A DNA stretch of 64,000 bases from Cylindrospermopsis curvispora GIHE-G1 (lineage in GTDB: Bacteria; Cyanobacteriota; Cyanobacteriia; Cyanobacteriales; Nostocaceae), in NCBI RefSeq assembly GCF_014489415.1, contig NZ_CP060822.1:3085501-3149500 (forward strand). Reading direction: 5' to 3'. Every line of letters starts with the position of its first letter. Within the stretch, counting starts at the first letter, position 1. Position numbers and translations under genes: made by a program. Positions 9,101 to 18,187 of the stretch are shown here, piece after piece. The notes under the pieces were generated by a model. The model saw nothing but the letters and a program-made list of their open reading frames with translations. It was not told where the DNA came from and did not search any database.

Positions 9101-9766
9101 TATTTGATCATATCTGTTTCTGATTTGTTGTATGTCTTGCCACATTAACCACTTGGGGGACCCTTGCTCTTTGGAAGGGTTACGCAATAGATAGGAAGGA
9201 TGAAAAATGGGCATACATAAGCGTCCTTCCCATTCTAACCACTGCCCGCGAATTTTCGTAATTGGCAGCTTGCTACCTGTAACCCCTTTTACAGCAGTAG
9301 CACCTGTTAATAAAATGATTTTTGGATCAATCAGGCGGATTTGTTCTAATAGGTACGGTCTACAAGCATCACTTTCCTCTGAAGTAGGAACTCGGTTTTC
9401 CGGTGGACGACATTTGACAATGTTGCATATATACACATCCTGCTCTGTGGTCAAATTCACGGATGCCAGGATTTTATCTAACAACTGTCCAGATTTACCC
9501 ACAAATGGCAAGCCAGTTTCATCTTCATGTTGTCCTGGTGCTTCGCCAATAATCATGATTTTAGCTTGTGGGTTTCCCCTTCCTACCACTGCATGAGTGC
9601 GATTTTTACCCAGTCCACACCGATGACAATTTTCACAGTGGAGTGTTAACTCGTTCACATTTACATAGGTTCCCACGGGAACGGGAATTTTGGCATCAGT
9701 GGGAATCAGCCCCTTTTGGTCAAGGACTGATTCGTTAAATAGACTTAGTTGGGTGTCGCTGTTCAT
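9089..9766 (-). CDS. Family-4 uracil-DNA glycosylase (Fe-S type)
   Basis: 225 aa from ATG 9766 (a TTG five codons upstream is possible but less likely). Removes uracil from DNA in base-excision repair. Visible family-4 features are the paired Cys of CHRC (Fe-S ligands), the catalytic-site motif GEAPGQHEDETGLPFVGKSG, the NIVKCRPPENR segment with another Cys, a further Cys in SDACRPY, and the C-terminal HPSYLLR motif. The length agrees with the family. The gene sits downstream of, and on the same strand as, the HTH membrane protein gene. Confidence 0.92.
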   Translation of the reverse strand: MNSDTQLSLFNESVLDQKGLIPTDAKIPVPVGTYVNVNELTLHCENCHRCGLGKNRTHAVVGRGNPQAKIMIIGEAPGQHEDETGLPFVGKSGQLLDKILASVNLTTEQDVYICNIVKCRPPENRVPTSEESDACRPYLLEQIRLIDPKIILLTGATAVKGVTGSKLPITKIRGQWLEWEGRLCMPIFHPSYLLRNPSKEQGSPKWLMWQDIQQIRNRYDQISSR

Positions 9767-9797
9767 GAAGATGGCTTTCAACTGTTCCTGGTAGTTT

Positions 9798-10790
9798 CTA
9801 TAGCGCCTCGGGTGGGGAAATTTGAGGACCGAAACAACTTCCTATTTTACCATGCTGTATGGGACTTTGATGATTAACATTTGTGGCTTTTTCACCTGGC
9901 CCACATGATGATGACAAGGTGGGAGCAATTAATTGAGAATTTTTGTGATTATTTACATGATCGTGGATCATGGATAACCCACCTACAGCACCAGCTACAA
10001 GAGCTGTGTATCCCAAATATAAATGGGCGGAACTAAGTTCTATGTTCAATGATTGGGAAGGTTTTTTATTTATATACCAAGATGGTAAAATGGATTTACA
10101 CTCATTACTGATGGGGAAACAACTAGCCAAATTGGCTCCATTTAATCCTAAAGCATTACCCATAATTCTGATAAAGCCACGAATAAACACATCCTCCGGC
10201 AATTTTTCAATCTCCCCATTTTCTAGTGCTGCCATCTGATTTGATGATATGTAAGTATACATAGTTAGTTTGTCTAGGGTTAACCCTTGAGATTCCCTAG
10301 CTTTTTTCAGTTGTGCACCTATTTGACGTAAGGCTTCTAATCTCTCTTCCTCCGCTTTTTTTGCAACTAGTTGACTTTTAGAAAGTTTTTGATTTTGCCA
10401 TGGCCACTTTTTGAATGTTTTTTGTGGAACCGGTTTGTTTTCAGGTTTTACAGTATCTGATTTTTGCTGAGCTTTTGGTTTTGGACTGGGATCATTTTTA
10501 GTCTTATCTATACTAGTATCTGTGCTAGTAGCAGATTGTTTGGTGACAAATCGCTCAAAAGTTAGGGCGATCGCTTCTCTACTAACGGCTTGTATTAACT
10601 TATTGAAATTGGTGAGCTGTTCATTGGATATATCAAATAGCTTTTGAGCCTTATCTATGACTAGATGGTAAGCGTGGCTATGATACAGTTGGGATTCTAC
10701 CTCTTTGAGCAGCGATCGCAATTCTTCCTTACTGATTGGCTCAGTGGGATGCCCAGGGATATTAGCGGAGTACGGAGATGCGGTAGTCAT
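9798..10790 (-). CDS. RodZ-like helix-turn-helix membrane protein
   Basis: 330 aa. The middle region (about residues 150-220) contains a RodZ-type HTH (QIGAQLKKARESQGLTLDKL, then LPEDVFIRGFIRIMGNALGL). A single hydrophobic segment follows near residues 255-275 (LYLGYTALVAGAVGGLSMI). Unlike classical RodZ, the HTH is not at the N-terminus: about 150 residues of acidic and Lys/Pro-rich sequence precede it. RodZ-family proteins link MreB to the membrane and affect cell shape; whether this homologue does so is inference. It is followed at 31 bp by the uracil-DNA glycosylase gene. ATG 10790 was chosen. Confidence 0.75.
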   Translation of the reverse strand: MTTASPYSANIPGHPTEPISKEELRSLLKEVESQLYHSHAYHLVIDKAQKLFDISNEQLTNFNKLIQAVSREAIALTFERFVTKQSATSTDTSIDKTKNDPSPKPKAQQKSDTVKPENKPVPQKTFKKWPWQNQKLSKSQLVAKKAEEERLEALRQIGAQLKKARESQGLTLDKLTMYTYISSNQMAALENGEIEKLPEDVFIRGFIRIMGNALGLNGANLASCFPISNECKSILPSWYINKKPSQSLNIELSSAHLYLGYTALVAGAVGGLSMIHDHVNNHKNSQLIAPTLSSSCGPGEKATNVNHQSPIQHGKIGSCFGPQISPPEAL

Positions 10791-10905
10791 GATTTGACTC
10801 TCTTAAATTTTTCAACAGTAATTTTATCTATTGTGTCCATTCTGAGATTTATTGTCACATCAGGATTTTTATCCATCAATCTATCATTGGCACAATCAGA
10901 TGTAA

Positions 10906-12366
10906 TTATTCGGACATCATGGCAGTTTTTAAATGCCAGTTATTTGACTGCTCATAGGCGTAGGCTACCTGAAAAAGTTGATCCTCCCTTAGCACCTTCC
11001 CAATTAATTGCATTCCAATTGGTAAACCCTTGCTATCAAAACCACAGGGCACGCTAATTGCAGGCAATCCAGCTAGATTAACAGGAATAGTCATTAGGTC
11101 ATTGAGATACATACTTAAAGGGTCTGTTATTTTTTCCCCAGCTTTAAATGCTGTGGTTGGTGCTGTGGGGGTTAGTAGAACATCAACTTTAGTAAATGCC
11201 TGTTCAAAATCTTCCTTTATCAAAGTACGAACCTTTTGGGCTTTTAAGTAATAAGCATCATAATAGCCTGCACTTAAAGCATAAGTACCAATCATAATTC
11301 GTCGTTTAACTTCTGGTCCAAATCCTATGGCACGGGTGCGGTTATACATGGATAACAAATTATCCGGATCCTGGGCGCGAATCCCATATTTCACACCATC
11401 ATAACGAGCAAGGTTGGCTGATGCTTCTGACGGAGCAATGATGTAGTAACTGGGAACCCCATAGCGGAAACGAGGACAGGAGATTTCCTGGATTTCTACC
11501 CCTAAATCTCTTAATTGGGCGATCGCCTGGTTGACTGCTGAGGAAACCTCCTCATCTAGACCCTCACCAAAGGTTTCCCTAATTACCCCCACTTTGAGTT
11601 TTTTCCTTTTTAAATCCGACGTTAAATTGGCAGTGTAATCGGGAATTTCCACTTTTAAACTGGTGGAGTCATGAGGATCATAACCGGCGATCGCATTTAA
11701 CAAAATTGCTGCATCTTCCACGGTTCTACCAAAAGGACCTATTTGATCCAAAGAAGAAGCATAAGCAACCAATCCGTAGCGAGAAACCAGTCCATAAGTA
11801 GGTTTCATCCCTACCACACCGCAAAAAGAAGCTGGTTGACGGATTGATCCTCCCGTGTCCGAACCCAGGGATACCACACATTCTGCTGCTGCTACTGCTG
11901 CTGCTGAACCTCCGGAGGAACCACCGGGAACTGTGGATATATCCCAAGGGTTAGCAGTGGTTTGATAGGCGGAATTTTCCGTAGAACTCCCCATGGCAAA
12001 CTCATCCAAATTAGTCTTTCCTACTGTCACTGCTCCCATCTGATTTAACTTTTGAGTTACCGTTGACTCATAAGGGGGGATAAACCCTTCCAGAATTTTT
12101 GACCCGCAGGTGGTAACAATCCCCTTGGTACATAGGTTATCTTTCACACCAATAGGTATGCCAGCCAAAATACTGATTTCTTCCCCTGCAGCGATCTTCC
12201 CATCCACATTACCAGCTTGTGCTAAAGCATGTTCCCCAGTAATATTCAAAAAACTGTGTAGCTTTGGTTCTAAAAGGTGAATTCTTTCTAAGTAGTATTG
12301 GACAATTTCAATAGCGGAACGTTCTTTATTGACTAGCTGTTGGTGTAATTGGCGAATGGATGGCAT
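10906..12366 (-). CDS. gatA: Asp-tRNA(Asn)/Glu-tRNA(Gln) amidotransferase subunit A
   Basis: 486 aa, the usual length. GatA is the glutaminase subunit of the GatCAB complex that converts misacylated Glu-tRNA(Gln) and Asp-tRNA(Asn). The amidase-signature triad is visible: Lys in [10 protein letters not shown], Ser in [15 protein letters not shown], and the nucleophilic Ser in [13 protein letters not shown]. The C-terminal region [20 protein letters not shown] also fits. ATG 12366. No gatB or gatC is nearby, as is normal in cyanobacteria, where the subunits are scattered. Confidence 0.97.
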   Translation of the reverse strand: MPSIRQLHQQLVNKERSAIEIVQYYLERIHLLEPKLHSFLNITGEHALAQAGNVDGKIAAGEEISILAGIPIGVKDNLCTKGIVTTCGSKILEGFIPPYESTVTQKLNQMGAVTVGKTNLDEFAMGSSTENSAYQTTANPWDISTVPGGSSGGSAAAVAAAECVVSLGSDTGGSIRQPASFCGVVGMKPTYGLVSRYGLVAYASSLDQIGPFGRTVEDAAILLNAIAGYDPHDSTSLKVEIPDYTANLTSDLKRKKLKVGVIRETFGEGLDEEVSSAVNQAIAQLRDLGVEIQEISCPRFRYGVPSYYIIAPSEASANLARYDGVKYGIRAQDPDNLLSMYNRTRAIGFGPEVKRRIMIGTYALSAGYYDAYYLKAQKVRTLIKEDFEQAFTKVDVLLTPTAPTTAFKAGEKITDPLSMYLNDLMTIPVNLAGLPAISVPCGFDSKGLPIGMQLIGKVLREDQLFQVAYAYEQSNNWHLKTAMMSE

Positions 12367-12717
12367 AGGTTAAGATAAATAAAGTAATCAATAATTTTTT
12401 TGGTTTTGTTAAGCTGACCAGTCTGGAGACCCATTGTAACTCCCCGACTGTAACATATATTTTTTCCAAATTTGAGTAACTCTTCAAAAATTTCCCACAA
12501 ACCTGGTGCGACCCGGGATCACCTTTAAATATATTAAATATAAATTAAAAAGAATAAACTCGCTTTAGCTATTATATGTTGACTATTTGAAAAGGCATTA
12601 GTTAAGCATTGTGAGTATTTGTGGAAAAAGTTGAGCGAGTAGTTGAAAAAATGCGGTCATATGTGAGAAGATAATTATTTGTGTTAAATTCCTCCCGGCT
12701 TTACTGTTTGTAAAATT
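12367..12717. other. Divergent intergenic region between gatA and rpmG
   Basis: About 350 bp with no gene. It must hold the promoters for gatA (leftward) and for the rpmG-rpsR pair (rightward). AT-rich blocks are present around 12530-12560 and 12665-12690, but no confident -35/-10 pair or operator can be named. Confidence 0.5.
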
Positions 12718-12912
12718 ATGGCTAAGAGCAAAGGTGCGCGCATAATAGTGACACTAGAATGCACCGAGTGTCGAACAAATCTAGACAAACGTTCCCCAGG
12801 CGTTTCTCGCTATACTAGCACTAAGAATCGTCGGAACACGACCAATCGGTTAGAGCTGAAAAAGTTCTGCCCCCATTGTAATAAGCATACTGTTCACAAG
12901 GAAATTAAGTAA
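12718..12912 (+). CDS. rpmG: 50S ribosomal protein L33
   Basis: 64 aa. L33 of the zinc-binding (C+) form: two CxxC pairs, CTEC near residue 16 and CPHC near residue 53, surround the basic core [20 protein letters not shown]. The length is normal for cyanobacteria. The start codon of rpsR immediately follows its stop codon, so the two genes are one transcription unit, an order common in cyanobacteria. Confidence 0.97.
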   Translation: MAKSKGARIIVTLECTECRTNLDKRSPGVSRYTSTKNRRNTTNRLELKKFCPHCNKHTVHKEIK

Positions 12913-13128
12913 ATGAGCTATTATCGTCGTCGTCTGTCACCTATAAAACCAGGAGAACCCATAGATTATAAAGATGTGGATTTACTGCGTAAATTCATTA
13001 CGGAACGTGGTAAGATTCTACCAAGAAGGATTACTGGGTTGACATCGCAGCAACAACGGCAATTGACCTTGGCGATTAAAAGAGCCCGCATTATAGCCCT
13101 GTTGCCATTTATCAATGCCGAAGGGTGA
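12913..13128 (+). CDS. rpsR: 30S ribosomal protein S18
   Basis: 71 aa. S18 binds the platform of the 30S subunit next to S6. The core is recognisable: [20 protein letters not shown], then [20 protein letters not shown] and [12 protein letters not shown]. It directly abuts rpmG. Confidence 0.97.
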   Translation: MSYYRRRLSPIKPGEPIDYKDVDLLRKFITERGKILPRRITGLTSQQQRQLTLAIKRARIIALLPFINAEG

Positions 13129-13174
13129 GTAGCTGCTGGGTGATTCTACCAAAAATACCGCTGGACCAAAAGAC

Positions 13175-13221
13175 ACAAGCCCCGTCCTTCCAGGACGGTC
13201 CTTCCTGGGAAACAGGCTTGT
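13175..13221 (+). terminator. Nested hairpin after rpsR
   Basis: An outer stem (ACAAGCC at 13175-13181 with GGCTTGT at 13215-13221) encloses a perfect inner hairpin (CCGTCC-TTCCA-GGACGG, 13182-13198). It lies 46 bp after the rpsR stop and likely ends the rpmG-rpsR transcript, although only a weak T-rich stretch follows. The inner CCGTCC/GGACGG hairpin also resembles the subterminal hairpins of IS200/IS605-type elements, so a transposon remnant is an alternative. Confidence 0.45.
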
Positions 13222-13666
13222 CATTTTGAGTAAACCAATGTATAGTATATAAATGGTCGGCATGAGGCATGGGCACGACCTTAAACAGATGGGAAGCAAT
13301 AGACTACTTAGGTGGCAAGTTTCTAACTGGAAGTTCAAGGTCAAGCCTCTGGTCAGATATTTATAAGCCGTTAGGGCGTAATATGGTCAAGTTATACAAA
13401 TCTAGTTAGCTTTATCCATAAACAAACAAGCGGTAATTGTTGGGAATTAAAACCCAATAACAAACAGGTGACTCTATTCCGTCAACATTGCGGAGTAGCT
13501 ACACATGCTTGCAACTAAGGTTTTAGAGGCGGAAGTTTTTGGCTCAAGATACGAAAATGTGTCGTTGACAAATAAAGTATCAGGGTCAGTCAAATTTACC
13601 AAGTCTAAAAGAGCCAAATTGAGTGTTAAAATATAGAATTTAAAATTACTAGAAAGTAAGAAGGTT
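13222..13666. other. Gene-poor region upstream of the RNB exonuclease, with one possible 43-aa ORF
   Basis: About 445 bp between S18 and the exonuclease. The only open frame worth noting is 13505-13636 (+), ATG to TAG, giving a basic 43-residue peptide beginning MLATKVLEAEVFGSRYENVS. It ends 30 bp before the exonuclease start and could be a leader peptide or chance. No other structure is recognised. Confidence 0.35.
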
Positions 13667-15718
13667 GTGGAGAAGGGGACGCTGGTTGAATTTAGGGTTC
13701 AAGGCGATCGCCGACTGGGAGTGGTAGATCGTCCAGACGGTAAGACTCGTTGGTTCGTGGTGGATGAACGGGGTCAATCCCACAGCCTAGCACCCCGACA
13801 AATAACCTATATCGTTAATGGAGAGGGTTATAAACCAACCCAGATTGGTAAGTTTTTGGATCAGGTTGCACCTTACTTAGATCCATCAAGTTTAGAGGTG
13901 GCGTGGGAATTGTTGGTAGCTGAGGGAGCAAGTGTCACCCCCAGTCAAATGGCAAATCTACTGTTTTCTGAGTCCTCACCATACCAGTGTTACGCCGCCC
14001 ATTGCTTACTATCGGATGACAAACTATTTTTCAAGCAAAAGGGGGAAGTTTATGAACCGCGTAGTGCCTCCCAGGTAGCAGAAAGAAAACACCAGATAGA
14101 AGTAGAAACCCAAAAAGCCCAAGGACAACAGGAATTTTTACTCCGAGTAGAGCGGGCACTCGAGGGTGACACAGTAGAATGGCAAAAGTCTGACCGTCAG
14201 CGTTTAGATGCCCTGGAAAAATATGCTACTCTAGTAGCTGACATTATACGTATGGGGGTAAATTCGGAATCTTTGGTGCGTAACTATCCACCTCCAGGTC
14301 CCGTGTTAGAAACTATGAATATGCTGGGACGTTCTGCAACTCCCCCAGCAGCTTTGCAATTACTGATCGACTTAGGGTGGTGGAGTCCCCATGAAAACCT
14401 ATTCCTGCGTCGTTCCTCAATTCCCGTTCAGTTCCCTAACAAAATATTAGAAGTGGCGCAAGAAATTTTGGATTCCCCACCAGCGGATTTAGATGTTAAC
14501 CGTTTAGACCTCAAGCATCTAAAAGTATATACTATTGATGATGAAAGCACTACAGAAATAGATGATGGTTTAAGCTGTGAAGTGCTGGAGGATGGGAGAC
14601 AACGGGTCTGGATACATATTGCCGACCCCACCCGGTGGTTAATACCAGAAGACGAGTTAGATCTAGAAGCTAGGAGACGCGGTAGTACGGTTTACCTACC
14701 CACAGGAATGATCCCCATGTTTCCAGAAGTATTGGCCACAGGTCCCATGAGTCTGGTACAGGGAAGGCTTTGTTGTTCCCTGAGCTTCAGCGTAATTTTA
14801 GATGATAGTGGCGGGGTTGCAGAGTATAGTATTCATCCCTGTTTAATTAAACCTACCTATCGCCTGACCTACGAAGATGTGGACGAAATGCTAGATTTAG
14901 CAGTGCAAGCAGAACCAGAAATCCAGGCGATCGCCGGTTTAGCACAGAAAAGGAAAATCTGGAGAAACAACCAGGGCGCAATCAGTATTACCATGCCAGA
15001 AGCGATGATCAAAGTCAAAAATGATGAGATCAGTATAGATATATTGGATGAGTCTCCATCTCGACAATTAGTGGCGGAAATGATGATTTTAGCGGGAGAA
15101 GTAGCAGCACGTTATGCTCAAAGCCATAATATTCCCCTACCCTTTCGTGGTCAACCCCAACCCGAACTACCACCGGAAGACGAATTACTGCAACTCCCTC
15201 CAGGGTTTGTGAGATTTTGTGCTCTACGTCGATGTATGCCAAAAAGCGAGATGAGCACCACTCCCCTCCGTCATGCAGGTTTAGGATTAGACACTTATAC
15301 TCAGGCTACTTCCCCTATTCGTCGTTACAGCGACCTACTCACCCACTTTCAACTCAAAGCCCATTTACGGGGTGAGGAACCACCTTTTTCTGCTGAACAA
15401 ATCAGAGAAGTGATGATGACCGTGAGCAATACCACCCAAGAATTAACCATGGTAGAACGGCAAACCAACAGATACTACGCCTTAGAATACCTACGTCGCC
15501 ATCTGGAACAAGTATGGGAGGTGATAGTTTTGATGTGGTTAAGGGAAGATAGTAATCTGGCATTGATTTTGTTAGAGGATCTAGGTCTACAACTACCAAT
15601 GGTATTTAAGCGCTCTGTAAAATTGGGTGAAAGGGTATTAGTCAAGGTAGCTCTTGCGGATCCGCAAAAGGATATTATCCAGTTTCAAGAAATAGTGTAT
15701 CAAGATGTTGTAAATTAA
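13667..15718 (+). CDS. RNB-domain 3'-5' exoribonuclease (RNase II/R family)
   Basis: 683 aa, GTG start at 13667 with AAGAAGG a few bases upstream as a ribosome-binding site. Processive degradation of RNA from the 3' end. The RNB catalytic signature with its metal-binding Asp residues is clear around residues 290-320 (DDESTTEIDDGLS, then WIHIADPTRWL). The downstream motif PFRGQP and the conserved block TQATSPIRRYSDLLTHFQL follow, with a short S1-like tail. The length fits the cyanobacterial RNase II/R type, shorter than enterobacterial RNase R. Confidence 0.92.
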   Translation: MEKGTLVEFRVQGDRRLGVVDRPDGKTRWFVVDERGQSHSLAPRQITYIVNGEGYKPTQIGKFLDQVAPYLDPSSLEVAWELLVAEGASVTPSQMANLLFSESSPYQCYAAHCLLSDDKLFFKQKGEVYEPRSASQVAERKHQIEVETQKAQGQQEFLLRVERALEGDTVEWQKSDRQRLDALEKYATLVADIIRMGVNSESLVRNYPPPGPVLETMNMLGRSATPPAALQLLIDLGWWSPHENLFLRRSSIPVQFPNKILEVAQEILDSPPADLDVNRLDLKHLKVYTIDDESTTEIDDGLSCEVLEDGRQRVWIHIADPTRWLIPEDELDLEARRRGSTVYLPTGMIPMFPEVLATGPMSLVQGRLCCSLSFSVILDDSGGVAEYSIHPCLIKPTYRLTYEDVDEMLDLAVQAEPEIQAIAGLAQKRKIWRNNQGAISITMPEAMIKVKNDEISIDILDESPSRQLVAEMMILAGEVAARYAQSHNIPLPFRGQPQPELPPEDELLQLPPGFVRFCALRRCMPKSEMSTTPLRHAGLGLDTYTQATSPIRRYSDLLTHFQLKAHLRGEEPPFSAEQIREVMMTVSNTTQELTMVERQTNRYYALEYLRRHLEQVWEVIVLMWLREDSNLALILLEDLGLQLPMVFKRSVKLGERVLVKVALADPQKDIIQFQEIVYQDVVN

Positions 15719-15864
15719 GTCTTGTCCATACCATTACGTATGATCCAAGTACAGGAGATGCAAATTTGATTGATTCACCATAGAAAATCTGACGATGGAT
15801 ATTTTGGGTTGGTAGGTTGTAAGATAGCACTAAGTTTTTGTCACACAACCGTACAATCACTGAT

Positions 15865-16596
15865 ATGACCTATTGTCTGAGAATAAGTGACCTACCAGAA
15901 AATGAGCGTCCGAGGGAAAGACTAATTACCCATGGGGCGAAGGTTTTAGCTACTGCGGAACTGATTGCTATTCTACTAGGAACTGGACAAGGTCCTGGTA
16001 AACTATCCGCCGTGGGGTTGGGTCAACACATACTGCAAGAACTAGGAAGAGATCAAGGGGATCCATTAGCTGCTTTGCGGGATGCTACCCCTGCTCAGTT
16101 GACCGAAATTCACGGTGTGGGATCTGCAAAGGCCACATCGATTTTAGCTGCGGTGGAACTAGGAAAAAGAGTTTTTCTATCTCGTCCTGCGGAGGGAGCG
16201 ATTATTGACAGTCCCATAGCAGCTGCAGCTACCCTAAGTCAGGATTTAATGTGGCAAAGTCAAGAGAAATTTGCAGTTTTACTATTAGACGTGAAAAATC
16301 GGTTTTTAGGAACGAAAATAATTACCATTGGTACTGCAACTGAAACCTTAGCTTCTCCCCGGGACATTTTTCGAGAGGTGATTCGACATGGTGCAACACG
16401 TATGATAATTGCCCATAATCATCCTTCGGGTAATCTAGATCCTAGCCAAGCAGACATAGACTTGACCAGACAGTTGTTATCAGGCGCACAGCTATTAAAT
16501 ATTCCCATATTAGACCATCTGATATTGGGTAATGGCAATCATCAAAGTTTGCGAGAGATTACTAGTCTTTGGGATGATTTCCCCCAGGAGAATTAG
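15865..16596 (+). CDS. radC: RadC family JAB1/MPN-domain protein
   Basis: 243 aa from ATG 15865; a TTG nine codons upstream (15838) is a possible alternative start. The N-terminal half has the helix-hairpin-helix region ([23 protein letters not shown]). The C-terminal half has the JAMM metal site [19 protein letters not shown] and ends with the family signature [16 protein letters not shown]. Historically linked to DNA repair, but the biochemical role of RadC is unsettled. It stands alone, about 100 bp before the ABC ATPase gene. Confidence 0.93.
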   Translation: MTYCLRISDLPENERPRERLITHGAKVLATAELIAILLGTGQGPGKLSAVGLGQHILQELGRDQGDPLAALRDATPAQLTEIHGVGSAKATSILAAVELGKRVFLSRPAEGAIIDSPIAAAATLSQDLMWQSQEKFAVLLLDVKNRFLGTKIITIGTATETLASPRDIFREVIRHGATRMIIAHNHPSGNLDPSQADIDLTRQLLSGAQLLNIPILDHLILGNGNHQSLREITSLWDDFPQEN

Positions 16597-16698
16597 TGAG
16601 TTAGAACTTGTGGTGTGGTTACCATAGGATATGATTATGTCATCCCTGGCGTGGATTTATCTTCCAGCTAGGCGAAATCAATTTATGTACTTATTGTA

Positions 16699-17442
16699 AT
16701 GGAAGTAATTCAGCTCAACCAAGTTTCCCTGTGGAGAAGAACACAAGAAGAGTTTTCCTACGATTTAAAAAGAACCCTACTTTCCATTGTGGAAGGTAAA
16801 TATCGTAAACCCGTGAAAAAATTAGTTTTAGATAATATAAATTTAGTCGTAAAACAAGGGGAGAAAATTGGAATTATTGGTGCTAATGGTTCTGGCAAAT
16901 CCACACTTTTAAAAATCATTTGTGGCATTTTGCGACCTACCCAGGGTAAGGTACGTATCAATGGCAAAATAGCACCTTTAATCGAACTAGGTGCAGGTTT
17001 TGATCCTGATATTTCCGTTATGGATAATATTGTACTTTACGGAGTATTATTAGGATTTTCTAGATCGGAAATGAAAGCAAGAGCATATTCAATTTTAGAA
17101 TTTGCTGAATTGCAAGATTATGCTTTAGTTCCCGTTAAAGGATTATCCTCTGGGATGGTAGCAAGGTTGGGTTTTGCTATTGCTACGGATGTGCAACCAG
17201 ACATTTTAATTTTGGATGAGGTTTTATCTGTGGGAGATGAAAGATTTAAGCATAAATGTCAACAGCGGATTGAAAGATTTTGGAATGCGGATGCAACAGT
17301 TTTAGTGGTCTCCCATGATTTAGAGTTTGTTAAACATTCTTGTCAAAGAATAGTTTGGTTAGACCATGGACAAGTAAAATATGTCGGTGATGCACAGCAT
17401 GCTGTTCAGTCTTATTTAACTGGTACAGCTATTCCTGGATAA
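16699..17442 (+). CDS. ABC transporter ATPase of polysaccharide export (Wzt/TagH-like)
   Basis: 247 aa. Walker A GANGSGKST near residues 60-68, signature loop LSSGMVARLGFAI, Walker B DILILDEVLSVGD and the switch His in LVVSHD are all present. The sequence around LIELGAGFDPDISVMDNIVLYG is characteristic of ATPases that export O-antigen, teichoic acid or capsule chains. The carbohydrate-binding C-terminal domain of some Wzt proteins is absent. No permease (Wzm/TagG) is next to it, so its partner must be elsewhere. It begins the glycan locus that continues at 18188. Confidence 0.85.
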   Translation: MEVIQLNQVSLWRRTQEEFSYDLKRTLLSIVEGKYRKPVKKLVLDNINLVVKQGEKIGIIGANGSGKSTLLKIICGILRPTQGKVRINGKIAPLIELGAGFDPDISVMDNIVLYGVLLGFSRSEMKARAYSILEFAELQDYALVPVKGLSSGMVARLGFAIATDVQPDILILDEVLSVGDERFKHKCQQRIERFWNADATVLVVSHDLEFVKHSCQRIVWLDHGQVKYVGDAQHAVQSYLTGTAIPG

Positions 17443-17494
17443 GTCAGTTGAGATGGGGGAGAAAGATTTTTATTCAGCTACCAACCTCCTCTTT

Positions 17495-17562
17495 CCGACC
17501 ACCATGATGAAAGGTAGGGTTATCAACAATTACCCGGAACGTAGTAATAGATTTTCGTAGGT
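17495..17562. repeat. 68-bp direct repeat, first copy
   Basis: It begins CCGACCACCA and ends TTTTCGTAGGT. It matches 17915-17982 at 64 of 68 positions by eye, exactly 420 bp apart. No further copy was noticed in the window. Confidence 0.85.
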
Positions 17563-17914
17563 TGAGTTTAATACGAAACCCAACAAACTAACAAGATATA
17601 AGTGCGTTATTAAATTTGTTTATCTACATTCATGTATGTACATGTAGGGATAAATAATAAGGAAAAATTATATTTATGGGGGGATGAGATAAGTTTTTTT
17701 GTGGTCGAGGGGATAAAAATGTGGTACTATGAAGGTTAAATATAATGGAGTGTGAGCATCCGCAAAAAAAATGCACAGATTTCCATTATCAGGGTATCAC
17801 GTCCAAGAGTCAATAGTCAACCCCCACCATTGGAAAAAAATGGTGCGCAGCAGATCTCATCACCAAAAGCGCTTTGTGACTGTGATTTACAAATCACAAT
17901 AAATATTGAGCAAT

Positions 17915-17982
17915 CCGACCACCACGATGAAAGGTAGCGTTATCAACAATTACCCGGGACGTAGCAATAGATTTTCGTAGGT
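17915..17982. repeat. 68-bp direct repeat, second copy
   Basis: Partner of 17495-17562. It is immediately followed by the AAATAATTGTGCCTCCCTAC end of the dispersed MITE-like element, whereas the first copy is followed by the opposite half of that element. Confidence 0.85.
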
Positions 17983-18187
17983 ACAAATAATTGTGCCTCC
18001 CTACTTAATTGGGGGAATTAATGGAAAACTAGAGTCAAAAATAGTTAAAGATTACGATTAATACATAATATTGGCTTTTTAATTAAGTGTTTATTCGGTT
18101 TGCATCTTGATTATTGATTTGCCATAACAGTACAAACAGGATATTCACAAGGATGTGTTTATCCTTTAGATAAAGAACAAAAAATTT

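Larger units (their letters stand above)
17443..18187. other. 745-bp intergenic region with paired 68-bp repeats and MITE fragments
   Basis: No convincing gene. Two 68-bp direct repeats lie at 17495-17562 and 17915-17982, each joined to a different piece of the dispersed MITE family (17555-17584 and 17983-18010). Between the repeats there is a hairpin (CACCATT/AATGGTG, 17825-17845) and a perfect palindrome TGTGATTTACAAATCACA (17881-17898). A short open frame at 17752-17937 starts with GTG, runs into the second repeat and looks like chance. Confidence 0.6.

Noticed and set aside
13182-13198. IS200/IS605 insertion next to rpsR
   Set aside because: Only the CCGTCC/GGACGG hairpin is reminiscent; no transposase or element ends were found, so a terminator is the simpler reading.
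13018-13344. Minus-strand open frame of 108 codons over rpsR
   Set aside because: It overlaps the ribosomal protein gene and the terminator hairpin and has no recognisable domain.
17881-17898. TGTGATTTACAAATCACA as a CRP-family operator
   Set aside because: The half-sites TGTGA/TCACA are 8 bases apart instead of 6 and there is no obvious promoter next to it; kept only as a palindrome.
17752-17937. GTG-started 61-codon frame
   Set aside because: It runs into the second 68-bp repeat, whose other copy is not coding, and has no RBS or domain pattern.
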